Assembly (NCBI RefSeq): GCF_025398195.1
Contig: NZ_JAODNV010000013.1
Coordinates: forward strand, 62,001-126,000
Source: Chelativorans petroleitrophicus
GTDB lineage: Bacteria; Pseudomonadota; Alphaproteobacteria; Rhizobiales; Rhizobiaceae
Length of the DNA: 64,000 bases
Direction of reading: 5' to 3'
A program made the position numbers and the translations under genes. Below, piece by piece: positions 8,797 to 17,722 of this stretch (positions are counted from its first letter, which is position 1; every line of letters starts with the position of its first letter). The notes beneath the pieces were generated by a model. The model ran no database searches. It was not told the origin of the DNA and worked only from the letters and a program-made list of their open reading frames with translations.

Positions 8797-9510
8797 TCAC
8801 TGCCGGCCGAGAAGCTTCTTCAGCATGGCGGCCATGGGGCCGCCTTCCGGCATTTTCGCCGGTACCTTCGGCCTTGCCTGAGGGATATGGCTCTGCCCCT
8901 TGGGTCCCGCCTTTCCCTCCGGCGATTCCGATTTGTTCTCGCGGGCTTTTATAGCAAGGCTCACCTTGTTCATGAAGCCGGAATCGTCGCCTTCCGCCAG
9001 AAGGGCGATATGTTCTGCCACCGCGTCGAGCATCGGTTCGAGCCATTCATGGTCGGCCTTGGCGAAGTCCGATAGAACGTGGGCATTGACCCGCCCCTTG
9101 TCGCCCGGATGCCCGATGCCGATGCGCACTCGGCGGTAGTCCTTGCCGCAATGCGCGTCGATCGACTTGATCCCGTTGTGCCCGCCAGCGCCACCCCCTT
9201 TCTTGACGCGCAGCTTGCCGGGCGCAAGGTCGAGCTCGTCATAGAGCACGATCAGGTTTTCGGGCTCGAGCTTATAGAAACGCATCGCCTCGCCGACCGC
9301 CTGGCCGGAAAGGTTCATATAGGTCTGGGGCTTCATGAGAAGCACCTTCTCGGCCCCGAGCCGGCCCTCGCAGACGAGGGCGTTGAATTTCTTCGTCCAG
9401 GGCGAAAAGGAATGGCGGCGGGCGATCGCATCCGCCGCCATGAAGCCGACATTGTGGCGGTGGCCGGCATATTGCCGGCCGGGATTGCCAAGCCCTGCGA
9501 TGATAAGCAT
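8797..9510 (-). CDS. pth: Peptidyl-tRNA hydrolase
   Basis: It releases peptides from prematurely dropped peptidyl-tRNA. The N-terminus '[20 protein letters not shown]' contains the catalytic His, followed by '[16 protein letters not shown]' and '[14 protein letters not shown]'. At about 237 residues it exceeds E. coli Pth (194): a C-terminal basic, Pro/Gly-rich tail of about 50 residues is common in alphaproteobacteria. The ATG at 9510 was chosen over a GTG five codons upstream, as the fold begins there. It follows rplY by 24 bases, the usual rplY-pth pairing. Confidence 0.95.
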   Translation of the reverse strand: MLIIAGLGNPGRQYAGHRHNVGFMAADAIARRHSFSPWTKKFNALVCEGRLGAEKVLLMKPQTYMNLSGQAVGEAMRFYKLEPENLIVLYDELDLAPGKLRVKKGGGAGGHNGIKSIDAHCGKDYRRVRIGIGHPGDKGRVNAHVLSDFAKADHEWLEPMLDAVAEHIALLAEGDDSGFMNKVSLAIKARENKSESPEGKAGPKGQSHIPQARPKVPAKMPEGGPMAAMLKKLLGRQ

Positions 9511-9534
9511 GGGACAGGGCCCCACGGTATGAGT

Positions 9535-10179
9535 TTATTCCTGGCTCTCGCCTGCAGCCCCGCCTTCGGCGCCCTCGCCAGACTCGGCCTCCTCTTGCTC
9601 GAGCTTCAGGCCAGCAGGGGCGGCGATAGTGGCAATGGTGAAGTCGCGATCGGTGATCGTGGGCGTCACGCCTTCCGGCAGCTTCACGGCCGAGATATGC
9701 ACCGAATCGCCGATGTCTAGGCCCTCGAGATCCACTTCGATGGCGTCCGGAATGGCGTTGGCCGGGCAGGTGAACTCGATCTCGTGGCGCACCACGTTCA
9801 GGACGCCTCCGCGCCGAATGCCGGGCGCCTTGTCCTCGTTGATGAAGTGCGCGGGCACCATCACCGTCACGACGGTATCCCTGCCGACGCGCAGGAAGTC
9901 CACATGCATCAGGAAACCGCGCACCGGATCAAGCTGATACTCGCGCGGCAGCACCTGCAGCTTCTTGCCATCCACATCGATGTTCGCCAGTGTGGTCATG
10001 AAGCCACCGGCGTGAATGCGTTGAAAGACGTCCTTGTAGGGAAGCGCGATCGAAAGAGGGGGCTGCTTTTCGCCGTAGATGACGGCGGGAACCTTGCCGT
10101 TGCGCCGAAGAGCCCGGGCGGCCCCCTTGCCGACCCGTTCGCGCGCCTCGGCCTTCAGTTCATAGGCCTCATGGCTCAT
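9535..10179 (-). CDS. rplY: 50S ribosomal protein L25 (long, CTC type)
   Basis: A 214-residue L25/CTC protein that binds 5S rRNA. The N-terminal L25 domain '[20 protein letters not shown]' and '[12 protein letters not shown]' is followed by the C-terminal CTC beta-domain ('[19 protein letters not shown]'), then an acidic Glu/Gly-rich tail. The gene starts at an ATG with AAAGGATAAGCCC upstream and leads the rplY-pth pair. Confidence 0.95.
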   Translation of the reverse strand: MSHEAYELKAEARERVGKGAARALRRNGKVPAVIYGEKQPPLSIALPYKDVFQRIHAGGFMTTLANIDVDGKKLQVLPREYQLDPVRGFLMHVDFLRVGRDTVVTVMVPAHFINEDKAPGIRRGGVLNVVRHEIEFTCPANAIPDAIEVDLEGLDIGDSVHISAVKLPEGVTPTITDRDFTIATIAAPAGLKLEQEEAESGEGAEGGAAGESQE

Positions 10180-10416
10180 GGGCTTATCCTTTCACGTTTT
10201 CGGAGCTGTTTCGGAAGGCGCGGGCCGCCCGAAACGAGAAAGCCGCCAGCGGCGTTTTACGCCTGCGGCCGGCTTCCGTCCGCGTTGCCTCCAAGGGTGT
10301 CTGCGCGGACGCGCGGTCTATAGCGGATGGGAGGGTAGGGCGCAAGGCGCGATCCCGCGGCGAATCGCGCCCATGCGATCCGCTTCGCGGGAGGGACATG
10401 TTCGGCACGCCGCCGG

Positions 10417-11349
10417 CTAATTGAACAGGCTGGAGACCGATTCCTCGGATGCGGTGCGCGAGATCGCTTCGCCGATCAGGTCGGCAATCGTGATCACGCG
10501 GATGTTTCGGGCCGCTTCCACGGCCGAGGTGGGCTGGATCGAATCGGTGATCACCAGCTCCTTGAGCTTCGAACCCGCTATGCGGGCCGCCGCCCCGCCG
10601 GAAAGCACTCCATGGGTGATATAGGCGGTCACGCTCGTTGCGCCGCCTTCAAGCAGAGCCTCGGCCGCGTTGCACAGCGTTCCGCCCGAGTCCACTATGT
10701 CATCGACAATGAGGCAGTCGCGGCCGCGCACATCGCCGATGATGTTCATCACCTCCGATTCCCCCGGCCGGTCGCGCCGCTTGTCGATAATGGCGAGCGG
10801 CGCATCGATGCGCTTGGCAAGCGAGCGTGCGCGCGCCACGCCGCCCACATCGGGCGAGACGACCATCACGTTTTCGAGCTTGTAATGCGCCTTCACGTCG
10901 CGCGCCATCACGGGCGCGGCGAAGAGGTTGTCCGTGGGGATGTCGAAAAAGCCTTGGATCTGCGCGGCATGCAGGTCGAGCGTCAGCACCCGGTCAGCCC
11001 CCGCCCGCGTAATCAGATTCGCCACCAGCTTGGCCGAGATGGGGGTGCGCCCTGCGGTTCGCCTGTCCTGCCGCGCATAGCCGAAATAGGGCAGCACCGC
11101 CGTGATCCGCCGGGCAGATGAACGGCGGAAGGCGTCGATCATGATGAGTAGTTCCATCAGGTGATCGTTCGCCGGATATGAAGTCGACTGCAGAACGAAC
11201 ACGTCCTCGCCGCGCACGTTCTCCTGGATCTCGACGAAGATTTCCTGGTCCGCGAAGCGGCGCACCAGTGCCTTTCCAAGGGAGAGGTTTAGGTATCGGG
11301 CAACGGCATCGGCCAATACCCGGTTTGAGTTGCCCGCAAAGAGCTTCAT
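10417..11349 (-). CDS. prs: Ribose-phosphate pyrophosphokinase
   Basis: A 310-residue PRPP synthetase feeding purine, pyrimidine, His, Trp and NAD synthesis. It shows '[20 protein letters not shown]', '[17 protein letters not shown]', the '[14 protein letters not shown]' catalytic region and the PRPP loop '[14 protein letters not shown]'. The ATG at 11349 is chosen over an upstream in-frame codon because AGGA lies in register and homologues start with MK-FAGNSN. It is transcribed apart from rplY, across a 237-base gap. Confidence 0.96.
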   Translation of the reverse strand: MKLFAGNSNRVLADAVARYLNLSLGKALVRRFADQEIFVEIQENVRGEDVFVLQSTSYPANDHLMELLIMIDAFRRSSARRITAVLPYFGYARQDRRTAGRTPISAKLVANLITRAGADRVLTLDLHAAQIQGFFDIPTDNLFAAPVMARDVKAHYKLENVMVVSPDVGGVARARSLAKRIDAPLAIIDKRRDRPGESEVMNIIGDVRGRDCLIVDDIVDSGGTLCNAAEALLEGGATSVTAYITHGVLSGGAAARIAGSKLKELVITDSIQPTSAVEAARNIRVITIADLIGEAISRTASEESVSSLFN

Positions 11350-11420
11350 GAACTGTCCTCGGCGGAAGGCCCGACTTGACACCCGGGCTTTTAGCGGTCC
11401 TGACCGCTATTGCAAGCGTT

Positions 11421-11470
11421 GCCCGAAAGAAAATTGCCCTTCATCCTCAACCTGAAGTCACCTTTCGGGC
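11421..11470. repeat. Nested inverted repeat between prs and the lipoprotein gene
   Basis: Outer perfect arms GCCCGAAAG (11421-11429) and CTTTCGGGC (11462-11470) enclose an inner pair CTTCA / TGAAG. It lies just past the lipoprotein stop and upstream of prs, both on the minus strand. It may end the lipoprotein operon transcript or act in the prs leader. No T-tract follows on either strand, so a classical terminator is not supported. Confidence 0.4.
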
Positions 11471-11483
11471 TGTTAAATGACCT

Positions 11484-12017
11484 TCAGGCCGGGCTGGCGG
11501 AAAGCCATGTCACCAGTGCGTCGATCGTCCGTTCGGCGATGGCCTCCATCGTGGCGGGTGTGACTGCGGACCAGCCTTCTCCGGCTCGGCTGCTCTCCTC
11601 CATCTGCCCCTGAATCCGGTGCAGACGGTTGCCCGCCGGGTCGAGCACGTCCCAGACATAGATGACGCTGGTGTAGCCGTTTTCGGAGATGGTCGAGAAA
11701 TAACCCTTCACCAGAAGGGTTGCGCCTTCGGCCTCGCGCGTGATCGTCAGGCCCCGCTCGCCGGCGCTTGAGGAAAGCCGGGCGGACAGCGGCTGCACCG
11801 CTTCCGTCGGCGCGCCGATCACCGGCGCGAACTGCACGCGCGCGGAGGTGACGGAGGGCAGGGCAGCGGTTGCCGTACCGCGCGTCCTGTTTTGCGCGGT
11901 CGCGGTGCTCTGCGCGTTCGCGCCATCCCGGGGCGAAAGGCCGGCCGAATCCACGCCAGCGCACCCGGAAACTGCCGCTGCCATGAGAAGCAATGCCGCC
12001 GTTTTCAAGCGCTTCAT
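11484..12017 (-). CDS. Predicted outer-membrane or periplasmic lipoprotein
   Basis: A 177-residue protein with a lipoprotein signal peptide MKRLKTAALLLMAAAVSGCA; the lipobox is V-S-G-C with Cys19. A Ser/Thr/Ala-rich linker (about 20-60) leads to a globular domain with 'LTITREAEGATLLVKGYFS' and 'SVIYVWDVLDPAGNRLHRI'. I recognise it as conserved in rhizobia without a known role. It is last in the lgt operon, 52 bases after the M24 gene; Lgt would be needed to modify it. Confidence 0.75.
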   Translation of the reverse strand: MKRLKTAALLLMAAAVSGCAGVDSAGLSPRDGANAQSTATAQNRTRGTATAALPSVTSARVQFAPVIGAPTEAVQPLSARLSSSAGERGLTITREAEGATLLVKGYFSTISENGYTSVIYVWDVLDPAGNRLHRIQGQMEESSRAGEGWSAVTPATMEAIAERTIDALVTWLSASPA

Positions 12018-12069
12018 GCCCTATTCCCCGCGTTGACCCGAAGGAAACCCCGCAAACCTTAAGGTTCGC

Positions 12070-13221
12070 CTATCTTATGATCAAATCGAGTTCGTGGCGA
12101 GAAAGCGGCTCGGGCGCCGACTCGGTGGTCAGATAGGTGCGGCCGAGCGTCATGGCCGAACCGGAGTCCGAATCCATGATGATCATGTGGGCGAACAGCG
12201 TCATATGCGGTGCGATCGCTTCCGGGTTTCCGGAATAGAACATGGGCTGGTCCATCCACGAAGGAGAGAAACGCGCGCCGAGCGAATAGCCGCAGGCGTT
12301 CAGCCGGTGCCTCGTCAGCCCGCGCGCTTCCATGACGCGGGCATGTGCGTCGAAGACGTCGCCGAAGGTGTTGCCCGGCACCATGGCCTTTTCCACGGCC
12401 ATCAGCGCATCCCGCGCGGCTTCGTACAGCTCCTGATGCCGCCGGGAGACCTTTCCCGTCAGCACCGTGCGCATCATCGCCGCGTGGTAGTGATGATAGA
12501 CGCCCGCCCATTCGAGCGTGAGCTGGTCATTCTTGGAGAGCTTCCGCCTTCCGGCCTTGTACCGGCACAAGAGCGCATCCGGGCCCGAGCCGATAATGAA
12601 TTCGTTGGCCGGATAATCGCCTCCGCCCGCAAGCACCGCGCCCTGCATGGCCGCCAGTATGGCCGCCTCGTCTCCACCCTGTTTGATGAGTGGCAGGGCG
12701 GCATCCAGTGCGTCGTCGGCGAGGCTTGCCGCGCGTCTCACCTTCTCGATCTCGGCCGGGCTCTTGAGCAGCCTCAACCGCGCCACGAGATCGGAGGCAT
12801 CTTCGGTTTTCCCGAAGGTCTTGAGCTGTTCGTCCAGCAGCATGCCGTTTTTGGCAGTTAGGCCGTGCGTGTCATATTCCACGCCGATGCGGCAGCCGAG
12901 CAGGTCGAGATCGTTCAGGAGATTGCGCAGATCGGCCGCCGGATTGGCGCCATGGCGGTCGTTCCACACCACGATGTCTTCAATGATCGAGGTGTGGCGC
13001 GCCTGGCGCAGGTCGGCCGATCGCGTTAGAAGCACCATCGAGCCGTCCGCCTTCACCACCAGGCACTGGAAGAAGCAGAAGCCGAAGGTATCGTAGCCGG
13101 TCAGCCAGTACATGCTTTCCTGCGCGAACAGGAGCAGCGCGTCCAGCTTGCGCTCCGACATTTCGATGACGAGACGGTCCCTGCGGGCGTCGAACTCGGC
13201 TCGGTCGAAGTGAAGGGCCAT
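12070..13221 (-). CDS. M24 (creatinase/aminopeptidase P)-fold protein lacking metal ligands
   Basis: A 383-residue protein with the creatinase N-domain ('SERKLDALLLFAQESMYWLT') and a pita-bread M24 domain. The usual metal ligands Asp-Asp-His-Glu-Glu are not recognisable. The segment at about 236-252 reads LEWAGVYHHYHAAMMRT where active members have D...D-x-x-RT, and at 311-315 it reads GYSLG where GHGIG is usual. Non-metal M24 proteins (creatinase, ectoine hydrolase DoeA) are known, so a hydrolase of a small amidine or amide is possible. It overlaps the pgeF stop by one base (TGATG). Confidence 0.8.
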   Translation of the reverse strand: MALHFDRAEFDARRDRLVIEMSERKLDALLLFAQESMYWLTGYDTFGFCFFQCLVVKADGSMVLLTRSADLRQARHTSIIEDIVVWNDRHGANPAADLRNLLNDLDLLGCRIGVEYDTHGLTAKNGMLLDEQLKTFGKTEDASDLVARLRLLKSPAEIEKVRRAASLADDALDAALPLIKQGGDEAAILAAMQGAVLAGGGDYPANEFIIGSGPDALLCRYKAGRRKLSKNDQLTLEWAGVYHHYHAAMMRTVLTGKVSRRHQELYEAARDALMAVEKAMVPGNTFGDVFDAHARVMEARGLTRHRLNACGYSLGARFSPSWMDQPMFYSGNPEAIAPHMTLFAHMIIMDSDSGSAMTLGRTYLTTESAPEPLSRHELDLIIR

Positions 13222-14015
13222 CAGAATTCCTCCAGTGAGATCGCCGAAATCTGCCGCCCGTAATCGGGCTCTCCACGGTGCGTTGCGCGGCGATAGGAAT
13301 AGAAGTTTTCCGTATCCGCATAGGTGCAGTGGCCTGTGGACGCAGCCCGCACCCCTGCCCGGGCGAGCCTGTCGAGCGTATAGGCGGGAAGGTCGAACAT
13401 CGCATGATCCGGCCTTGCCGACGGTCTGAAGTAGCGGGCGTTCTCCCTATCGGTCGCGGTGAACCGCTCGACGAATTCCGGACCCACTTCGTAGTTCTCC
13501 CCGCTGATGGATGGGCCGAGCACCGCGACGATCCGTTCGCGCGCGGCGCCCAGACGCTCCATGGCGGCGATCGTGTTTTCAAGCACGCCTGAAAACGCAC
13601 CCCTCCAGCCTGCATGCGCTGCCCCGATCACGCGCGCCTCGGCATCGGCAAAGAGCACGGGGCCGCAGTCCGCCGTCAGCACGCCAAGCGCCAGGCCAGG
13701 CAGGCGCGTCACCATGGCGTCGGCACGCGGGCGCGTGCCGGGGAACGGCGCTTCCACGATCACCACGTCGGCCGAATGGCATTGGTGTAGGGTTATCAGC
13801 CGATCGGTCGCCACATTCATCCAGGCTGCAGCGCGGCGGCGGTTTTCGGCGACGGCCTCCGCCGAATCGCTAGAGCCCAGCCCCACATTCAGGCCGCGGA
13901 AAATACCTTCGGACACGCCACCGGCCCGGGTGAAGAAACCGTGCCTGATGCCGTTGGCCCGCGCGGTTTCGAGCAGCGGCGACCGGACAGGTTCCGGTCT
14001 CGTCATGTCCAGCAT
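13221..14015 (-). CDS. pgeF: PgeF/YfiH-type purine nucleoside phosphorylase-laccase family protein
   Basis: A 264-residue protein of the multicopper 'polyphenol oxidase' (DUF152) family; E. coli YfiH/PgeF corrects misincorporated L-Ser in peptidoglycan precursors. The zinc-site motifs are in order: HQCHSADVV, TADCGPVLFAD and GAAHAGWRGAF. An N-terminal 'GIRHGFFTRAGGVSEG' is typical. I chose the ATG at 14015 because GGAAG lies 6 bases upstream. A TTG at 14075 overlaps the upstream stop by 4 bases and could give a 20-residue extension. It lies between the methyltransferase and M24 genes of the lgt operon. Confidence 0.9.
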   Translation of the reverse strand: MLDMTRPEPVRSPLLETARANGIRHGFFTRAGGVSEGIFRGLNVGLGSSDSAEAVAENRRRAAAWMNVATDRLITLHQCHSADVVIVEAPFPGTRPRADAMVTRLPGLALGVLTADCGPVLFADAEARVIGAAHAGWRGAFSGVLENTIAAMERLGAARERIVAVLGPSISGENYEVGPEFVERFTATDRENARYFRPSARPDHAMFDLPAYTLDRLARAGVRAASTGHCTYADTENFYSYRRATHRGEPDYGRQISAISLEEF

Positions 14016-14071
14016 ACGCATCTTCCGGTCTGTTGGTCGGCCGCGGATCGTGAGGCAGGGGAAGGTGTGTG

Positions 14072-15160
14072 TCAATGCGGCGCGTCGAACGGCGGCACCG
14101 TCACGTTGTCCGGCAGCACCGCCAGAACCTTGAACAGCGTGCCCATCTGCTCCGGTCCGGCAAGCCGCTCCACCTCATCGCGAATGCGCTCCTGCTCTTC
14201 GGCACTCCTGCCCGCGCCCAGCCGTCCGGCGCGTTCAAGAAGCCCGAGTCCAAGGAGGAATTCCCCCTGCGGCATCAGATGCACGGAAAGCCCGTGGCCG
14301 CGCGCGATCCTTGCCAGAGCCGCAAAATCCACATGGGCGGTAAGGTCCGCCTCGCCGGGGTCGGCCAGCACCTCCGCATAGGCATGACCGCGCACGGCCT
14401 GCAGCGTGTCGCCAAGTGCCGGCCCCTCGTAGCCGTAGTCGATGAAAAGCCCGGCTCCACCCTGTTTCGCCAGCCTCTCGCTGATCGTCTCCATTAGCGC
14501 TTCGCGGGCGGGCGCAATCTCCAGGATCGCGCCCTGCGGCGCCGCTCTGGCCTCAGGCGGCAGGAGCACAGGATCCGGCGCGCCGGGACCGGCCATCAGG
14601 GTGAGGGTTCCGTCTTCGGCGAGTCCCACGACCCGCTCGCGCCAGCCCGCCTGCGTCTTGACGTACTGCCTCACCGGCACCGCATCGAAAAGCTCGTTGC
14701 CGGCGATGAAGAGCGGGCCTTCGGGCAGCGCGTCCACGTGGCTGTGCCATTCCAGCGGAGCGGGCGATGCCGCAAGCGTCTGTTTCTGAACGGCGGCAAG
14801 CCGCGGGCTTGCCTCGATGAGTGCGAAGCGGTTGCCGGCGGCAAAGTCCGGGTCGAGCTTGGCGAAGGTGCGCAGCATGTCCTTCATCATCGTGCCGCGG
14901 CCCGGGCCGATCTCGGCAACGATGGCTGGCCTTGGGGCGCCGCAGGCCTGCCAGGCCGCGTAGAGCCATACCGCAACCAGCTCGCCGAACATCTGGCTTA
15001 TCTCCGGCGCGGTCGTGAAGTCGCCCTCGGCGCCGAAGGGATCGCGCGTCGTGTAGTAGCCATGCTCCGGATCGAAGAGGCAGAGCGCCATGTAATCGGC
15101 CACGCTCATCGGACCTGTGGCTTCGATGAGGCAGCTTATCTTTTGCGCAAGCTTGCTCAT
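14072..15160 (-). CDS. SAM-dependent methyltransferase, NDUFAF7/MidA family
   Basis: A 362-residue class I methyltransferase of COG1565. In mitochondria NDUFAF7 dimethylates an Arg of complex I subunit NDUFS2, and the bacterial homologues probably act on NuoD or similar proteins. Motifs include '[19 protein letters not shown]', '[19 protein letters not shown]', the SAM loop '[18 protein letters not shown]' and '[13 protein letters not shown]'. The ATG at 15160 overlaps the lgt stop by 4 bases (ATGA), so the two are coupled. Length and order match rhizobial lgt operons. Confidence 0.92.
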   Translation of the reverse strand: MSKLAQKISCLIEATGPMSVADYMALCLFDPEHGYYTTRDPFGAEGDFTTAPEISQMFGELVAVWLYAAWQACGAPRPAIVAEIGPGRGTMMKDMLRTFAKLDPDFAAGNRFALIEASPRLAAVQKQTLAASPAPLEWHSHVDALPEGPLFIAGNELFDAVPVRQYVKTQAGWRERVVGLAEDGTLTLMAGPGAPDPVLLPPEARAAPQGAILEIAPAREALMETISERLAKQGGAGLFIDYGYEGPALGDTLQAVRGHAYAEVLADPGEADLTAHVDFAALARIARGHGLSVHLMPQGEFLLGLGLLERAGRLGAGRSAEEQERIRDEVERLAGPEQMGTLFKVLAVLPDNVTVPPFDAPH

Positions 15161-16014
15161 GTCTCCTGGCCTGCCGGCGCAGGTTTGCGCGCCGTCAGCA
15201 TCGCCCACAATCCGGCCGCCACCATCGGCAGGGAGAGCACCATGCCCATGGTCAGCCATCCGCCCATGAGATAGCCGATATGCGCATCGGGCATGCGGAA
15301 GAACTCGACGAAAATGCGCGAGAGCCCGTAGCCGCAGACGAAGGCGCCGCCGACGAATCGCGGCGTTTTCAGGCTCAGCCGCCGATGCGTCAGCAGGCGA
15401 AGCACGCAAAAAAGCACAAGGCCTTCGAGTGCCGCTTCATAGATCTGGCTCGGATGGCGCGGCAGTGGCCCGCCATCGGGGAAGATCACGCCCCACGGCA
15501 TGTCGGTCGGCCGCCCCCACAGCTCGGAATTTATGAAATTGGCAAGCCTCACGAGGCCGAGCCCTACCGGCGTGCCGGCGGCAACCGTATCGAGCAGGCT
15601 CCAGGGATTGATGCCGCGCGAACGCGCGAACAGAACCATCGCGAGGATGGTGCCCAGCATGCCGCCGTGGAAGGACATGCCGCCCTGCCAGACGGCGATG
15701 ATGTCTAGTGGGTTCTCAATATAGCGCGGCAGGTCGTAGAACAGCACATAGCCGGCCCTGCCGCCCAGAACCACGCCCGCCGCCGCCCAGACCACGAAGT
15801 CGTCCAGATCCTGCGGCTTCATGGGCGGGGTATCGTTCGCCCACAGGTGAGGGGTGGTGACGAGCCGCTTGGCGTACCACCATGCAAACAGGATGCCCAC
15901 CACATAGCCGAGCCCGTACCAGTGAACGGCAACAGGGCCGATCTCAAAGATGACCGGATCGATGTTCGGGAACGGCAGGGCGGACATGGGCAGGAGGAGA
16001 AGATAATCCGTCAA
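15157..16014 (-). CDS. lgt: Prolipoprotein diacylglyceryl transferase
   Basis: A 285-residue inner-membrane enzyme that adds diacylglycerol to the lipobox Cys of prolipoproteins. It has '[20 protein letters not shown]' (early helix with the conserved His-Trp-Tyr), '[11 protein letters not shown]' and the signature '[17 protein letters not shown]'. The start is a TTG at 16014: AAAAGGAGG lies 6 bases upstream of it, while the ATG nine codons further in (15987) has no ribosome site. It leads a five-gene operon that ends with a lipoprotein. Confidence 0.95.
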   Translation of the reverse strand: MTDYLLLLPMSALPFPNIDPVIFEIGPVAVHWYGLGYVVGILFAWWYAKRLVTTPHLWANDTPPMKPQDLDDFVVWAAAGVVLGGRAGYVLFYDLPRYIENPLDIIAVWQGGMSFHGGMLGTILAMVLFARSRGINPWSLLDTVAAGTPVGLGLVRLANFINSELWGRPTDMPWGVIFPDGGPLPRHPSQIYEAALEGLVLFCVLRLLTHRRLSLKTPRFVGGAFVCGYGLSRIFVEFFRMPDAHIGYLMGGWLTMGMVLSLPMVAAGLWAMLTARKPAPAGQET

Positions 16015-16147
16015 GCGCGCCTCCTTTTGCGTCCGCGCGGAGCTATGCGAGACGATTGCGGCAAGGTCAAGCCCGCGAAGCGCAAGGAGCCGCTTGCATT
16101 CACCGCCCCAGCGCCTTACCTCCATAAGCTCATCAGGAGGCATCGCC

Positions 16148-16450
16148 ATGACCGACGGGACGAACCGGATCCTCGACGAATTCGCCAGGATGGTAACGGA
16201 TGCAGCCGGCGCTGCGCAGGGTGTGCGGCGCGAGTTCGAGAATCTCTTCCGCTCGCAGACGGAACGCCTGCTTCATTCCATGGACCTCGTCCAGCGGGAG
16301 GACTTCGAAGCCGTGCGCGAAATGGCCATCAAGGCGCGCGAGGAGAACGTCGAACTGGCGAGGCGAATCGAGGCCCTTGAGGCCAGGCTTGCCGCCCGTG
16401 AGGCCGCAGGGACGGCCGAGAAGCCCGCTGGCGGGCGCTCAAGGAAATAA
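16148..16450 (+). CDS. UbiK/BMFP-type accessory factor
   Basis: A 100-residue helical protein matching the BMFP/UbiK family: an amphipathic N-terminal helix '[20 protein letters not shown]', then '[20 protein letters not shown]' and a coiled coil '[17 protein letters not shown]'. UbiK in enterobacteria supports ubiquinone synthesis; BMFP from Brucella is membrane-fusogenic in vitro. An AGGAGG precedes the ATG. It is divergent from lgt across 133 bases. Confidence 0.85.
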   Translation: MTDGTNRILDEFARMVTDAAGAAQGVRREFENLFRSQTERLLHSMDLVQREDFEAVREMAIKAREENVELARRIEALEARLAAREAAGTAEKPAGGRSRK

Positions 16451-16787
16451 TTCAATAAAATTTTTCCGTGTGTTTCTGCCGGTACCCGGGCAGAAAAAAC
16501 GCTGGCATGTGAGTCAGTTACGCCGCTTGGCTGGGTGAGCGCGCAAGCGGCTATCCACATGGTCCAGCCTCATCCCCTAAAAAAGGGCTGGTCAGCCGTC
16601 CTGCTATCAATAGACTGAAATTGCTTAATGATTCGTAGCGGATCATCGGCCGGGTAGGGGCGGGCCCGTCATTCACCTGTACTTCCTCGCTCCACTTGAG
16701 TGTCAAACGTATTCGGGTCGCGTGCTTGGAACCGCATGTGCCAACGGCGGTGCTTTGTCTGCCGCTAAGGGAACGGGAAAGGGATTT
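16451..16787. other. Intergenic region, 337 bases, no gene seen
   Basis: It lies between the UbiK-like and YbjN genes. The only clear structure is an inverted repeat GCCGCTTG (16522-16529) / CAAGCGGC (16544-16551) with a 14-base spacer. The rest is more AT-rich than its neighbours and has no persuasive reading frame with a ribosome site. Confidence 0.5.
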
Positions 16788-17288
16788 ATGAGCCTCCTTC
16801 AATTCGACGTGACGCGTGGCGCTCATCCGGTGGATGTGATCGAGCATGTCGCTCACTCCAACGACTGGAGTTTCGAGCGCAATGGCGATGACGAAATCGC
16901 CATCTCGGTCGCCGGTACCTGGACGGACTATCACGTCTCATTCTCCTGGATGGAGGAGTTCGAGGCGCTGCACGTCGCTTGCGCCTTCGATCTGAAGGTG
17001 CCCGAGCAGCGCGCGACGGAGGTGATGCGCCTTGTCTCGCTCATCAACGAGCAGATGCTGTTCGGCCATTTCGACCTTTGGGAGCGGGAGGGCGTGATCA
17101 TGTTCCGCCAGTCGCTGGTGCTTGCCGGCGGGCTGGAGCCCACGGGGCAGCAGGTCGAGGTCATGCTCAACAGCGCACTGGAGGCCTGCGAGTGCTACTA
17201 TCAGGCCTTCCAATACGTGATCTGGTCCGGGGCCACCGCCCAGGACGCGCTCAACAGCGTTCTGTTCGAGACATTCGGCAGGGCTTGA
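16788..17288 (+). CDS. YbjN domain-containing protein
   Basis: A 166-residue acidic protein of the YbjN/secretion-chaperone-like fold, with '[20 protein letters not shown]', '[20 protein letters not shown]' and '[19 protein letters not shown]'. E. coli YbjN is a suppressor of temperature-sensitive growth; the rhizobial role is unknown. The ATG at 16788 follows GGGAAAGGG. The tRNA-binding protein gene begins 8 bases after its stop, so they share a transcript. Confidence 0.85.
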   Translation: MSLLQFDVTRGAHPVDVIEHVAHSNDWSFERNGDDEIAISVAGTWTDYHVSFSWMEEFEALHVACAFDLKVPEQRATEVMRLVSLINEQMLFGHFDLWEREGVIMFRQSLVLAGGLEPTGQQVEVMLNSALEACECYYQAFQYVIWSGATAQDALNSVLFETFGRA

Positions 17289-17296
17289 GGCTGCGA

Positions 17297-17647
17297 ATGA
17301 GCGACCGGCCGCCTCAGATCACCTATGCCGATTTCGAGAAGGTCGAAATTCGGATCGGCACCGTCGTGGAGGCCGAGCCCTATCCGGAGGCGCGCAAGCC
17401 CGCGATCAAGCTGAAGATCGATTTCGGACCGGAGATCGGCATCAAGAAGTCCTCGGCCCAGATCACAGTCCACTACACGCCCGAGGCGCTTGTCGGCCGT
17501 CAGGTGATGGCCGTCACCAACTTTCCGCCGCGCCAGATTGGCAAGTTCATGTCGGAAGTGCTCACGCTCGGTTTTGCGGACGAGCAGGGCGCGGTGGTGC
17601 TCGCCACGGTGGACAAGCCCGTACCGAACGGCAGCAGGCTGCACTGA
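17297..17647 (+). CDS. csaA: tRNA-binding domain protein, CsaA-like
   Basis: A 116-residue stand-alone OB-fold EMAP/tRNA-binding domain. '[20 protein letters not shown]', '[20 protein letters not shown]' and the C-terminal '[17 protein letters not shown]' match CsaA proteins, which have chaperone and tRNA-binding activity in Bacillus. The ATG lies 8 bases after the YbjN stop. Length is standard (about 110). Confidence 0.9.
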   Translation: MSDRPPQITYADFEKVEIRIGTVVEAEPYPEARKPAIKLKIDFGPEIGIKKSSAQITVHYTPEALVGRQVMAVTNFPPRQIGKFMSEVLTLGFADEQGAVVLATVDKPVPNGSRLH

Positions 17648-17722
17648 CGCGGCGCTCACCGTCAGGGATGAACCGCCGCAGTATGGCGGCGGCTTCCCGC
17701 ATCCGCTACAGCCGCGCCTCCA

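Noticed and set aside
10240-10258. Terminator between prs and rplY (GCCGC/GCGGC followed by TTTT)
   Set aside because: Only a 4-5 bp stem with almost no loop; too weak to call.
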